The notes under the pieces: generated by a model
The model's database searches: none
Told to the model about the DNA's origin: nothing
The model's input: only the letters and a program-made list of their open reading frames with translations
Translations under genes and position numbers: made by a program
Assembly: GCA_026418315.1 (NCBI GenBank)
Contig: JAOABO010000019.1
Coordinates: 1-19,208, forward strand
DNA from: Bacteroidia bacterium
GTDB taxonomy: Bacteria > Bacteroidota > Bacteroidia > B-17B0 > Aurantibacillaceae
Length of the DNA: 19,208 bases
Reading direction: 5' to 3'
Shown here: positions 1 to 8,226 of the stretch, piece by piece
How positions within the stretch are numbered: the first letter of the stretch is position 1
Layout of the letters: each line of letters begins with the position of its first letter

Positions 1-1
1 C

Positions 2-382
2 TTATGGATAGATAATGGACATATAAAGTCCACTATGATTAATTCTCCTACAACTGCTTTAGGAACCAACTCTGGTTTCTCTATTACTTCGTACTCTGTT
101 GTATCTGGTAGCAATGATGTAAGAGGTAGAATTGATATTGCTTTTAATGCAACTGCCATTACATCTTATGCATATTGCGAAGTAAAAGTTCAATTCAATA
201 AACTATATTCCTCCACACCTTTTGTAACTGTTTCTCCAATGACAGAGTTGCCCGATGGCGTAAATTATTGTATTAGTAGTATTACGTCAAGTGAGTTTGT
301 TTTAAGGATATACAAACCCAATTCATTATCTATTACAGCCGGAACTTACATAATACGATTTTATTATTTTGTCATTGAATAA
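2..382 (+). CDS. C-terminal fragment of a beta-rich, probably surface or secreted protein (partial at left edge)
   Basis: The frame is open from base 2 with no stop before the ATG at 35, so that ATG is most likely an internal methionine and only the last 126 codons of a longer gene are visible. The visible part is rich in Ser, Thr, Tyr and Val, has almost no charged clusters, and alternates hydrophobic and polar residues as in a beta-sandwich, ending FYYFVIE. It lacks both the type A T9SS C-terminal pattern and the SPNNDG-type B pattern seen in the next gene. I do not recognise the family; the texture resembles C-terminal domains of tail-fibre-like or adhesin proteins, which is only an impression. 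It lies 15 bases before the type B secreted protein in the same direction, so co-transcription is likely. Confidence 0.7.
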   Translation, partial: LWIDNGHIKSTMINSPTTALGTNSGFSITSYSVVSGSNDVRGRIDIAFNATAITSYAYCEVKVQFNKLYSSTPFVTVSPMTELPDGVNYCISSITSSEFVLRIYKPNSLSITAGTYIIRFYYFVIE

Positions 383-397
383 CAAAAAATGTAAAAT

Positions 398-1171
398 ATG
401 CGTTATATAAGTAAAAAATACATCTTATTTTTTCTAATGGGATATGTTCCAATGTTTTCCCAAACCATTTCTCCTTATGTTATCAATACCTGTGGAGGAG
501 AAGGTATAACAGGAGGTATAGTGCTTCAATATAATGTGGGTGAAACTTTTGTAAGTACGATTAATAACGGAAATCACATCATCACTCAAGGTTTTTTACA
601 ACCCGATGGTGGAAAGTTCAATTTATTAGCCAGTTATACAGCAGCTCCTATTTCCTGCGTTGGAAAAGAAGATGGTAGTATTCTCTTAAATGTATCTCAC
701 ACAGGTATTGCACCACAACATTTAAATTACGAAATATACTGGAGCGATACGCTTTGTCCATCAAATAATTGTTATGCTTTAGATAGTTTATCACCCGGCA
801 CTTATAGTGTCATGATAGTGGCGTATGATGGTACTAAACCCATTGACACTGTGGTTATACAAAACATTGTTATTTTGTCTTCTGATGCACCTTGTAAAAT
901 CAAACCATTTACCTACATCAGCCCAAATAATGACGGACAAAACGATTACTTTTACATTGATAACATAGAAGAATATCCGGAAAATAAAGTACAAATATTT
1001 AATCGCTGGGGACAAGAAATAATTTCTATAAAAAACTACGACAATCAAGACAATGCATGGGGAAGTAAAAAACATCCTATTCAGGTACCAGGAGGAACCT
1101 ATTATTATATCATTGATTTGGATAATAAAGGAAAAAATATAATCAAGGGTTTTTTAGAAATAATCAAATAA
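398..1171 (+). CDS. Secreted protein with SprB-like repeat and type B T9SS (gliding motility-associated) C-terminal domain
   Basis: A signal peptide covers about residues 1-22 and ends MFSQ. Residues about 23-71 form the short module ending in TQGFLQPDG, common at the front of Bacteroidota surface proteins. Residues about 75-160 resemble one SprB-type repeat, with SCVGKEDGSI at the start and LSPGTYSVMI near the end. From residue 175 (SPNNDGQNDYF, then VQIFNRWGQEI and PGGTYYYII) the protein is a gliding motility-associated C-terminal domain (CHU_C/TIGR04131 type), the type B signal for export by the type IX secretion system. At 257 residues it is small for such cargo and appears complete. The PorP/SprF gene begins 6 bases after its stop. 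Known biology is that type B cargo needs a dedicated SprF-like partner, so the neighbour is the likely partner; this is inferred from position. The cell-surface role is unknown. Confidence 0.9.
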   Translation: MRYISKKYILFFLMGYVPMFSQTISPYVINTCGGEGITGGIVLQYNVGETFVSTINNGNHIITQGFLQPDGGKFNLLASYTAAPISCVGKEDGSILLNVSHTGIAPQHLNYEIYWSDTLCPSNNCYALDSLSPGTYSVMIVAYDGTKPIDTVVIQNIVILSSDAPCKIKPFTYISPNNDGQNDYFYIDNIEEYPENKVQIFNRWGQEIISIKNYDNQDNAWGSKKHPIQVPGGTYYYIIDLDNKGKNIIKGFLEIIK

Positions 1172-1177
1172 TTTGGA

Positions 1178-2110
1178 ATGAAAAAGTTGCTTTTATTTTT
1201 GTTATACATAGTATGTCAGCTGGGTTTTGCCCAGCAAGATCCACAATACAATATGTATTTGTTCAATCAATACATTATTAATCCTGCTTATGGAGGAACC
1301 CGCGACGCTGTTGCAATAGTTGGCTCTTTAAGAAATCAATGGTCTGGTTTTCCGGGCTCACCCAAAACGGCTTACTTATCTGTGCATGCACCTATTAAAA
1401 AATACCGGTTAGGATATGGACTGGCTGCTATGAACGACCGAATTGGTGCCCGCAATACATCAGCAGCTTATGGAAGTGTTTCTTATATTTTACCATTATC
1501 TTCCAAATGGAAATTATCTTTTGGTATGAGAGCAGGGGCTATTAATTATCAATTTAATTTAGATAAAACTGACTATAAAGACATGAATGATAATTCTTTT
1601 GTGCAATTAAATAATTTTCAAAAAACCGTTTTGGATTTAGATGGAGGTGTTTATTTATATACCCGATCTTTTTATTTTGGAATGAGTGTTACACATCTCA
1701 ATCAGGCAAGATTATTAAACAGTAGTTATTCCATAGGAGGAGGAACTGCCACTATTATGTATAATCTGAAATCGCATGGCTTTTTTATTATTGGAAAATC
1801 CTTTTTCATTAATGACAACTTTTTATTGAATGTGAATTATTTGCAGCAATCTGTAGGAAGTGTATGGAAAGGAGATTTATCTGTTAATAGCTTAATCAAA
1901 AAAAGAGTATGGTTAGGTATTTTTGCTCGTGGGGGATATGGTGGTGGTGCGTTGATGCAAATTATTGTGAATAAACAATTAAGAATTGGATACTCTTTTG
2001 ACAAAGGTGGTGGCGTATCTTCTCCACTTGGCAATAGCCACGAAATCATGATCGGATGGGATATTAGACCTAAAAACAATACTGCCGTTATTAATCCAAG
2101 ATTTCTATAA
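1178..2110 (+). CDS. PorP/SprF family type IX secretion outer-membrane protein
   Basis: A signal peptide at residues 1-19 (ending GFAQ) is followed directly by the family hallmark QDPQYNMYLFNQYIINPAYG and then RNQWSGFPGSPKTAYLS. The rest shows alternating strands expected of an outer-membrane beta-barrel, with many Gly and aromatic residues. The length of 310 residues is normal for the family. PorP is part of the T9SS machinery and SprF is needed for secretion and attachment of the adhesin SprB; paralogues next to type B cargo genes are thought to serve that cargo. The gene sits between such a cargo gene (6-base gap) and a PorE-like gene (11-base gap). I therefore favour a cargo-specific SprF-like paralogue over the core porP, but the sequence alone does not decide this. 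Confidence 0.92.
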   Translation: MKKLLLFLLYIVCQLGFAQQDPQYNMYLFNQYIINPAYGGTRDAVAIVGSLRNQWSGFPGSPKTAYLSVHAPIKKYRLGYGLAAMNDRIGARNTSAAYGSVSYILPLSSKWKLSFGMRAGAINYQFNLDKTDYKDMNDNSFVQLNNFQKTVLDLDGGVYLYTRSFYFGMSVTHLNQARLLNSSYSIGGGTATIMYNLKSHGFFIIGKSFFINDNFLLNVNYLQQSVGSVWKGDLSVNSLIKKRVWLGIFARGGYGGGALMQIIVNKQLRIGYSFDKGGGVSSPLGNSHEIMIGWDIRPKNNTAVINPRFL

Positions 2111-2121
2111 ATATTTCAAAG

Positions 2122-4791
2122 ATGAATTTGATTAAATTCTTATTAATATCGGTTATTTTTCTGAGCAGTAAACTGCTTGCTTTTTCGCAAGAACCAAAAG
2201 GTGATGTTTACTTTTCTAAAAAAATGTATGGCAATGCTATTAAATACTACGAAAAAGAACTAAAGAAAAATTCCAACAACGCCGATATTCTTTACAAAAC
2301 AGGCATCAGCTATTATCTTATAGCCAATTATGATAAGGCATTAGAATACCTTGAAAAGGCCTATCAGTTAAATAATCATCCGTCCACCAACGACGCTCTT
2401 TTCTATTATGGCAATGTATTAAAAATAAAAGAAAAATATGATGAGGCATTAAAAGTATTTTACCAATTACTGGAGAAAAATCCTAATGATGTACTCATCA
2501 AATCTACTCTTAAAGTATGCTCAGAAATCAGAACCATCATGACAAGACCAAAAGAATATGAAATACAATCATTAGAAAATATCAATACAGACAAAACTGA
2601 GTTTGTAGCCGGCTTGTTCAACAACAACTTACTGATTGTAAAAGAAAGTAAAATACCTGAAATGTTCGATGAAATCAATAGCTCTTATGACAATAGATAT
2701 TTTTATGACATTTACGAATACAATCTCAAAAAAACAAGCATCAAAAAGTTCCTGAAAAAAATCAATCAGGATTATGCTTATGATGGTCCTGTTGCTATAT
2801 CGCCCGACGGGAAAGAAATAATTTTTACAAGAACATCGTACAATCCTTCCAAAAACATCAATACCGCAAAATTATTTATTGCAGATTTTGTAAAAGGAAA
2901 AATAAAAAACATTCGCTCATTTGAATACAATAGCGATGCTTACAACACTGCCCACGCCTGCTATAGTCCGGATGGGAATACTTTATTTTTTGTATCCGAT
3001 ATGCCCGGTGGCTTTGGTCAAACCGATATATGGATGTGTAAAAAAGAAAATGGAAAATGGAGTCCTCCCAAAAATCTTGGAGGAGACATTAATACCAGTG
3101 GGAAAGAAATGTTTCCTTACATGAGAAAAGACGGAAAATTGTTTTTCTCTTCTGATGGATTACCAGGATTAGGCGGTTTGGACATTTTTTCAGCTAAAAT
3201 CAAAGAGGGAATTTGGTTATTAGATAGAATGGAAAGTTTAAACCTGAATAGTAGTTATGATGATTTTGCCGTTATTTTTGATACTGATAGTACAGGATAT
3301 TTTTCATCTAACCGCAGTGGGGGCAAAGGAGCAGATGATATTTATAGATTCAAATTTCGTAATCTTTCAATGAAAATTGATGGGAAAATATTATTGACAG
3401 AAAACATCAATAATCCCGCTCCAAATGCTAAAGTTTATTTATTAGACGCATCTGGAAAAAAATTGGACTCTACCATTACTGACGCCAATGGAAATTTTGA
3501 ATTCAAATACCTTGATTACAATAAAACCTATCTGGTTCAGGTAGATGATGAAGCACCGGAATTTAAAGGAAAAGCCCGATTTTATATGGCCAAAGACAAT
3601 AAAATAATACGCGTCAGCAAAAAAATTAAGGATGAAAAATTTGTATTCAAAATGTTACCTTATGAAAAATACCAAATAGAAGATTTAAAGTCAGATGGTG
3701 AACTTACTTTATCAGGAAACTTTTTAATAGCCGGCAACTCATCATTACCATTAAAAAACGTCAAAGTGATTGTAAAAACTCCATCGGGCGATATTATAGA
3801 CACCACTACAACTAATGAATTTGGAGCATTTGTATTTAAGTACCTGGATTATGAGCAGAACTATATTATCACTTTTGAAGAAAAAGATTTAAATCTACCA
3901 CCAGGTACAAAGTTAATCCTTACCAACAAATCCGGTAAAGAAATAAAAAGTTTTATTTACAATCCTAATCAGAAATTTAAGTTTGAACTCTTGAAAACAG
4001 ACCAGGTCATATTGAAAGAATTAGAATTGTCAGATAATGACTTAATGTTTTCTTTAAAGGGATATCTAAAAGACCCTAAATTGAATCCTCTTTCTAATGT
4101 TGAACTAAAGGTACTGGATGATAAAACAGTTGTACAAAATATAAAAACAGATGCAAATGGAATGTTTAATATAGAAAACTTAAAATTCAAATCAGGCGTA
4201 TCTTTTGACATAGATGAAACAAACGATAAAATAAAAAATCTGGATGTTGTATTGATAACCGATCATAGAAACCGAATTATTAAAAGATTAGTAAGAGGGC
4301 TGGGTGGATCATTTAAAATTGAACTTCTTGAGCTTGAAAAAACAACACTCTCTGAATATATCGTAGATGACCCATGGCTGAAAGTACTAAATCTAAAAAA
4401 TGCCAAAAAGAAGGACAGTATTACTGTTATTGAAAACATCAACTATGCTTTAAATGAATATAAATTTGATGAGGCAGGAAGAAGAATATTAGACAAAGTG
4501 GTGCAAATATTAAAAAACAATCCTGACTTATATGTAGAAATCAGCTCACATACCGATAGCCGTGCAGATGATAATTACAATCTCAAACTTTCTCAAAAAA
4601 GAGCACAATTTGTAGTAGACTATTTAATATTAAATGATATTAATAAAAAACGACTGAAAGCAATTGGTTATGGAGAAAAAAAATTATTAAACCACTGCGG
4701 CAATAATGTTATCTGTACAGAAGAAGAACATGCCATAAACAGAAGAACAGAGTTCAAAATTGTTGACAAATCTGCTTTTGAAAATAATTAG
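2122..4791 (+). CDS. PorE-like OmpA family protein: TPR, PD40 beta-propeller, three CRD-type domains, peptidoglycan-binding domain
   Basis: A signal peptide covers residues 1-23 (ending AFSQ), so the protein is periplasmic or outer-membrane associated. TPR repeats lie at about 26-125. PD40/WD40-like blades lie at about 214-411, with the motifs ISPDGKEIIFTR, YSPDGNTLFFVSD and GYFSSNRSGGKGADDIY. Three consecutive carboxypeptidase-regulatory-like modules follow at about 414-520, 524-630 and 640-750. The C-terminal OmpA-like domain starts near 774 and carries HTDSR at 810-814 and QKRA at 825-828; Asp812 and Arg827 are 15 apart, as are the diaminopimelate-binding residues in OmpA. The order TPR, propeller, CRD, OmpA is that of PorE, which anchors the T9SS to peptidoglycan; PorE is described with one CRD, so this one is longer. 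It lies 11 bases after porP/sprF. It is probably a cargo-linked PorE paralogue. Confidence 0.9.
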   Translation: MNLIKFLLISVIFLSSKLLAFSQEPKGDVYFSKKMYGNAIKYYEKELKKNSNNADILYKTGISYYLIANYDKALEYLEKAYQLNNHPSTNDALFYYGNVLKIKEKYDEALKVFYQLLEKNPNDVLIKSTLKVCSEIRTIMTRPKEYEIQSLENINTDKTEFVAGLFNNNLLIVKESKIPEMFDEINSSYDNRYFYDIYEYNLKKTSIKKFLKKINQDYAYDGPVAISPDGKEIIFTRTSYNPSKNINTAKLFIADFVKGKIKNIRSFEYNSDAYNTAHACYSPDGNTLFFVSDMPGGFGQTDIWMCKKENGKWSPPKNLGGDINTSGKEMFPYMRKDGKLFFSSDGLPGLGGLDIFSAKIKEGIWLLDRMESLNLNSSYDDFAVIFDTDSTGYFSSNRSGGKGADDIYRFKFRNLSMKIDGKILLTENINNPAPNAKVYLLDASGKKLDSTITDANGNFEFKYLDYNKTYLVQVDDEAPEFKGKARFYMAKDNKIIRVSKKIKDEKFVFKMLPYEKYQIEDLKSDGELTLSGNFLIAGNSSLPLKNVKVIVKTPSGDIIDTTTTNEFGAFVFKYLDYEQNYIITFEEKDLNLPPGTKLILTNKSGKEIKSFIYNPNQKFKFELLKTDQVILKELELSDNDLMFSLKGYLKDPKLNPLSNVELKVLDDKTVVQNIKTDANGMFNIENLKFKSGVSFDIDETNDKIKNLDVVLITDHRNRIIKRLVRGLGGSFKIELLELEKTTLSEYIVDDPWLKVLNLKNAKKKDSITVIENINYALNEYKFDEAGRRILDKVVQILKNNPDLYVEISSHTDSRADDNYNLKLSQKRAQFVVDYLILNDINKKRLKAIGYGEKKLLNHCGNNVICTEEEHAINRRTEFKIVDKSAFENN

Positions 4792-4793
4792 AA

Positions 4794-5543
4794 ATGTCCT
4801 TACCCACCATTTGGTTTAGTTTATATGACAATGATGAATATCACGGTACAGAACCTTTATTTTGGAACACGGACGACATACAAGGCATTCACGACCTAAA
4901 AAAAAACACTTCCGTTATTTATCAGGAATTACTTTCGTTTTTATCACACCAGGAAATGGAATCTCATTTCAATATTACAATGGTTGAAAAACCTAAAACA
5001 TGGAAAGTACGTTCACTCCGTGTTTGGAGCGTAGAAATGTACCAATATCAGAAATTCTTTCCACAAACCATGAAGTTATTAAACAATATCCATTACGTTA
5101 TCAATGCCGGATTTAATCTTCTTGAACCACATTCTAAAATTCAACCACATCAGGGAGATACGAATGCTATTATTCGTTGTCATCTGGTATTAGAAGTTCC
5201 AGAAGAAAAAGAAAAATGCTTTTTAGTAGTGGGCAATCAACAAAAACACTGGGAAGCAGGAGAAATAATCGCATTTACAGACGCCTATACACATTATGCA
5301 GAAAATCAAACCAATCAAAGAAGAATCATTTTGCTATTTGACATTTTACGACCCGAATTTTTAAGCAAAAAAAATTACATAGCCGCTACTGTGCTCAGTA
5401 GTTTCTACTTACAACAAATTGGAAATTGGTTTCCTTCTTTATATAAGCTTCCTCGTAAAAAATTGAAATACTTCATCTTTCCATTAGTAAAGTTTATTCA
5501 AGTGGCTATCCCTATAAGAAATTTTATAAAAAAATATCTCTAA
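4794..5543 (+). CDS. Aspartyl/asparaginyl beta-hydroxylase family 2-oxoglutarate/Fe(II) oxygenase
   Basis: This is a double-stranded beta-helix oxygenase of the PF05118 type (AspH, also LpxO). The core spans about residues 70-189 and carries the signature elements: PHQGDTN (His119, Asp122), IIRCHL (Arg128, His130), W153-x2-G156, FTDAYTH (Asp163, His167) and RRIILLFDILRPEF, where Arg177 is placed to bind 2-oxoglutarate. His119 and His167 are the likely iron ligands, with the usual acidic ligand missing as in this family. There is no signal peptide, so it should act in the cytoplasm or on the inner membrane face. About 60 residues after the core are aromatic, hydrophobic and basic and may touch the membrane. 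The gene starts 2 bases after the PorE-like stop, so it is almost certainly co-transcribed and perhaps translationally coupled. Whether it acts on a protein, a lipid or a small molecule cannot be read from the sequence. Confidence 0.88.
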   Translation: MSLPTIWFSLYDNDEYHGTEPLFWNTDDIQGIHDLKKNTSVIYQELLSFLSHQEMESHFNITMVEKPKTWKVRSLRVWSVEMYQYQKFFPQTMKLLNNIHYVINAGFNLLEPHSKIQPHQGDTNAIIRCHLVLEVPEEKEKCFLVVGNQQKHWEAGEIIAFTDAYTHYAENQTNQRRIILLFDILRPEFLSKKNYIAATVLSSFYLQQIGNWFPSLYKLPRKKLKYFIFPLVKFIQVAIPIRNFIKKYL

Positions 5544-5544
5544 T

Positions 5545-6027
5545 ATGCAGCACATCTATCTTACTTCTACTATCAAAACAGAAAAATACACGGAGTTATA
5601 TCATCAGCTCTATCACATACTTAATGGAGAGTCAGACACAATAGCCCGAATGGCTACTATATGTGCAGGTATAAAAGAAGCATTTGATTTTTATTGGATT
5701 GGCTTTTATAGAGTGTGTGGAGATGAACTTGTTGTAGGTCCTTACATTGGAACGTTGGGCTGCTTACGAATAAAAAAAGGAAAAGGCGTTTGTGGATACT
5801 GCTGGCAAGAAGGAAAAACCATTATTGTAAAAAATGTAGAAGAATTCCCCGGACACATTGCTTGTAGCGAAGTTTCAAAATCTGAAATAGTAGTGCCCGT
5901 GTTTGATAAAAATCATCAAATAATTGCCGTACTTGACATTGATAGTGAAGTATATTCTATGTTTGATGAAGAAGACAAATTGGGCTTGGAAAAAATTGTG
6001 GGGCTTGTATCAAACACCACTATATAA
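5545..6027 (+). CDS. msrC: Free methionine-(R)-sulfoxide reductase (GAF domain, fRMsr)
   Basis: A single GAF domain fills the 160 residues. Sequence blocks WIGFYRV, GPYIGTLGCLRI, GKGVCGYCW, FPGHIAC, SEIVVPVF and IAVLDIDS match the fRMsr family throughout. The three family cysteines are present as Cys73, Cys83 and Cys107; their spacings of 10 and 24 equal those of E. coli MsrC (84, 94, 118). This argues for an enzyme that reduces free methionine-(R)-sulfoxide rather than a sensory GAF domain. It is cytosolic, with no signal or membrane segment. One base separates it from the hydroxylase stop, making it the last gene of the secretion-cassette operon. An additional Cys86 lies near the active site. 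Confidence 0.92.
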   Translation: MQHIYLTSTIKTEKYTELYHQLYHILNGESDTIARMATICAGIKEAFDFYWIGFYRVCGDELVVGPYIGTLGCLRIKKGKGVCGYCWQEGKTIIVKNVEEFPGHIACSEVSKSEIVVPVFDKNHQIIAVLDIDSEVYSMFDEEDKLGLEKIVGLVSNTTI

Positions 6028-6055
6028 AAGAACAAGTTACTTCTTTATACTAAAT

Positions 6056-6082
6056 ATTGGTATAAAATTTTAATTACTTTTG
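6056..6082 (+). promoter_or_regulatory. Bacteroidota-type promoter for the phosphoglucose/phosphomannose isomerase gene
   Basis: TACTTTTG at 6075-6082 fits the -7 box TAnnTTTG. The upstream ATTG at 6056-6059 is an imperfect -33 box with a short 15-base spacer, so the -33 assignment is weak. The box is 13 bases before the ATG, predicting a leader of only a few bases. It is followed by TTGCAAA, giving TTTGTTGCAAA at 6079-6089, the same 11-mer found at the ruvB and rsmE promoters. Confidence 0.5.
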
Positions 6083-6095
6083 TTGCAAAAACATC

Positions 6096-7073
6096 ATGGA
6101 TAAATTCATTGAACTTTTTCCCTCTCACCTTACTGAAGCATTAGAAAGCACTAAAAATATTGATTTCAATCTGAATTTTTCTCCTGAAAATATTGTTATT
6201 GCAGGAATGGGTGGATCAGGCATTGCGGGCACCTTTGTAAGCGAATATGCAGAATATAAAAAAGCAAAAGTACCCATTATTCTTTCCAAAACATATCATC
6301 TGCCTGCTTTTGTTTCAGAAAAAACATTGGTAATTATTTCATCTTATTCCGGCAATACCATTGAAACCATTTATTCATTAAAAGATGCTATTCATAAACA
6401 ATCAACCATTATATCCATTACCAGCGGCGGAGAAATTGCAGATATATGCAAAAGAAACCATATTCCTGTTTTGTTCATTCCTACAGGATACCCACCAAGA
6501 GCAGCGTTGGGATATTCATTGATAAATTTGCTTTTTATACTTTACAAGGCAGGCATCATTTCGAATGATTGGACAAACGAAATTAAAGAATCTGAAAATG
6601 TACTGAAGTCCCACCCAACAGAAATCAGAGAAATTGCCAGAAACGTAGCTAAGCAAATACATAATACTTTTCCAATTATTTATTCTCTTGGCGGAGAAGC
6701 CGTTCCTTTAAGATTAAGACAACAATTGAATGAAAATAGTAAAATACTTTGCTCACACCACATATTCCCAGAAATGAACCACAATGAAATTGTAGGATGG
6801 AAATGTTTAAATGCAAAACATTCTGTTATATCATTACAAAGCGACTATGATTTAAGTTTTAATCAAAACAGATTTGATTTTTGCAAAAAACTTTTTTCTC
6901 AAATGAATATTCCTGTCATTGAAATTAAAGCAAAAGGCAAGAGTTTTCTTGCTCAATACTTATATCTTGTTCATGTGGCCGATTGGATTTCTTACGAACT
7001 TGCTTTGTTAAACGATGTTGACCCTATTGAAGTAAAAATAATTGAACAACTAAAAAATGAATTAAACCAATGA
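6096..7073 (+). CDS. Bifunctional phosphoglucose/phosphomannose isomerase (SIS domain)
   Basis: Two SIS folds are visible. GMGGSGIAG at 37-45 and SSYSGNTIET at 82-91 are the phosphate-binding elements, and the second half carries NENSK (Glu213), MNHNEIVGW (His229) and a C-terminal IEQLK (Lys320). These correspond to the catalytic Glu, His and Lys described in archaeal bifunctional enzymes; the correspondence is from memory of the family. The length of 325 is close to the family norm of about 300-330. It should interconvert glucose-6-phosphate or mannose-6-phosphate with fructose-6-phosphate in the cytosol, feeding glycolysis and GDP-mannose synthesis. Its own promoter precedes it, and its stop overlaps the next start as ATGA. 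Many Bacteroidota carry this gene instead of, or beside, a classical pgi. Confidence 0.9.
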   Translation: MDKFIELFPSHLTEALESTKNIDFNLNFSPENIVIAGMGGSGIAGTFVSEYAEYKKAKVPIILSKTYHLPAFVSEKTLVIISSYSGNTIETIYSLKDAIHKQSTIISITSGGEIADICKRNHIPVLFIPTGYPPRAALGYSLINLLFILYKAGIISNDWTNEIKESENVLKSHPTEIREIARNVAKQIHNTFPIIYSLGGEAVPLRLRQQLNENSKILCSHHIFPEMNHNEIVGWKCLNAKHSVISLQSDYDLSFNQNRFDFCKKLFSQMNIPVIEIKAKGKSFLAQYLYLVHVADWISYELALLNDVDPIEVKIIEQLKNELNQ

Positions 7074-8194
7074 AAACAATTACTGTACTGGGAAGCGGCA
7101 TGGTAGGGAGCGTGATTGCACAAGACCTTGCCAATTCATATCGTGTTATTGTAGCAGATAAAAGCGAAGCATCTCTACAAAAATTAAAGCATAAAAAAAA
7201 CATTGAAACAATTGCTACCGATGTAACTAACCATCAAAACCTAAAAAATATAGTCAAAGACGCCCATTTGGTAATCACTGCCCTGCCCGGATTTATGGCT
7301 TTTAATGTATTAAAACAAATAATTGAAATGGGCAAAAATGTAGCCGATATTTCATTTTATCCCGAAGATGCTTTAAGTTTAAATGAATTAGCACAAAAAA
7401 ATAAATGCACCGTTATTGTAGATTGTGGCGTTGCACCCGGTATGAGTAACTTTTTACTGGGCTATCATGCTTCAAAAATGCAAGTAGAAGAGTTTGTTTG
7501 TTATGTTGGGGGCTTACCGGTTGAAAGAAAATTTCCCTATGAATACAAAGCACCTTTTTCACCAGTAGATGTGATTGAAGAATACACAAGGCCAGCAAGA
7601 ATGAAAGAAAACAACAAAATTATTGTAAAGCCCGCCCTATCAGAATTAGAAATGATTGATTTTGAAGGTGTAGGAACATTAGAAGCATTCAATACCGATG
7701 GTCTCAGAAGTTTACTTTATACAATGAATGTACCCAACATGAAAGAAAAAACATTGAGATATCCGGGACATGTAAGATTAATTCAGGCACTACAAGCCAC
7801 GGGCTTCTTTGATACATCAGAAATAGACATAAACGATACAAAAATAAAACCTATAGATGTAACTACCCATTTACTAAAAAATATTTGGAAACTACATCCT
7901 CAAGATGAAGAGTTTACTGTGATGCGAGTAATGATCAAAGGAAAAGAAAATCATCAGCAGGTAACTTATACTTATGATTTATTAGATCGCTACGACAAAA
8001 ACACAGGTTTTTCATCTATGTCCAGAACAACGGGCTTTACCTGCACCGCCATGGCACATTTGATTCTTGAAAACAAATTTAATAAAATAGGTGTTTTTCC
8101 ACCCGAACTCATAGCGGATGATGAAAAAATTTTCAATGATGTAATGAACCATCTTGAGATGAGAAATGTAAAATACCATCGATCAAAAAATTAA
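7070..8194 (+). CDS. Saccharopine dehydrogenase family oxidoreductase
   Basis: An N-terminal Rossmann fold begins at GSGMVG (Gly8, Gly10, Gly13), followed by DVTNH and the segment IVDCGVAPGMSNFLLGYHA at about 116-134, typical of saccharopine dehydrogenase or reductase proteins. The C-terminal part holds GTLEAFNTDGLRSLLYT, LRYPGHVRLI and TGFTCTAMAHLIL, the pattern of the catalytic domain in LYS9/SDH-like enzymes. The length of 374 fits. The likely chemistry is NAD(P)-dependent cleavage or formation of an amino-acid-derived secondary amine such as saccharopine, in the cytosol. It overlaps the upstream isomerase by 4 bases (ATGA), so the two are translationally coupled although no common pathway is evident. 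Substrate choice between saccharopine and related compounds cannot be decided from the sequence. Confidence 0.8.
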   Translation: MKTITVLGSGMVGSVIAQDLANSYRVIVADKSEASLQKLKHKKNIETIATDVTNHQNLKNIVKDAHLVITALPGFMAFNVLKQIIEMGKNVADISFYPEDALSLNELAQKNKCTVIVDCGVAPGMSNFLLGYHASKMQVEEFVCYVGGLPVERKFPYEYKAPFSPVDVIEEYTRPARMKENNKIIVKPALSELEMIDFEGVGTLEAFNTDGLRSLLYTMNVPNMKEKTLRYPGHVRLIQALQATGFFDTSEIDINDTKIKPIDVTTHLLKNIWKLHPQDEEFTVMRVMIKGKENHQQVTYTYDLLDRYDKNTGFSSMSRTTGFTCTAMAHLILENKFNKIGVFPPELIADDEKIFNDVMNHLEMRNVKYHRSKN

Positions 8195-8226
8195 ACTCTC
8201 TCAAAATCTTTCTATATCAGATATTT

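Noticed and set aside
35..382. A complete 115-residue gene starting at ATG 35
   Set aside because: The frame stays open to base 2 with no stop and plausible coding sequence (LWIDNGHIKST), there is no signal peptide or promoter at 35, and the ATG is better read as an internal methionine.
5545..6027. Sensory or cyclic-nucleotide-binding GAF protein
   Set aside because: All three fRMsr cysteines are present with the exact family spacing, which points to the enzyme.
6027..6046. Hairpin AAAGAA-N8-TTCTTT just after the msrC stop as a terminator
   Set aside because: Six A/T-rich pairs with only one G-C pair per arm and no following T run; expected by chance in such AT-rich DNA.
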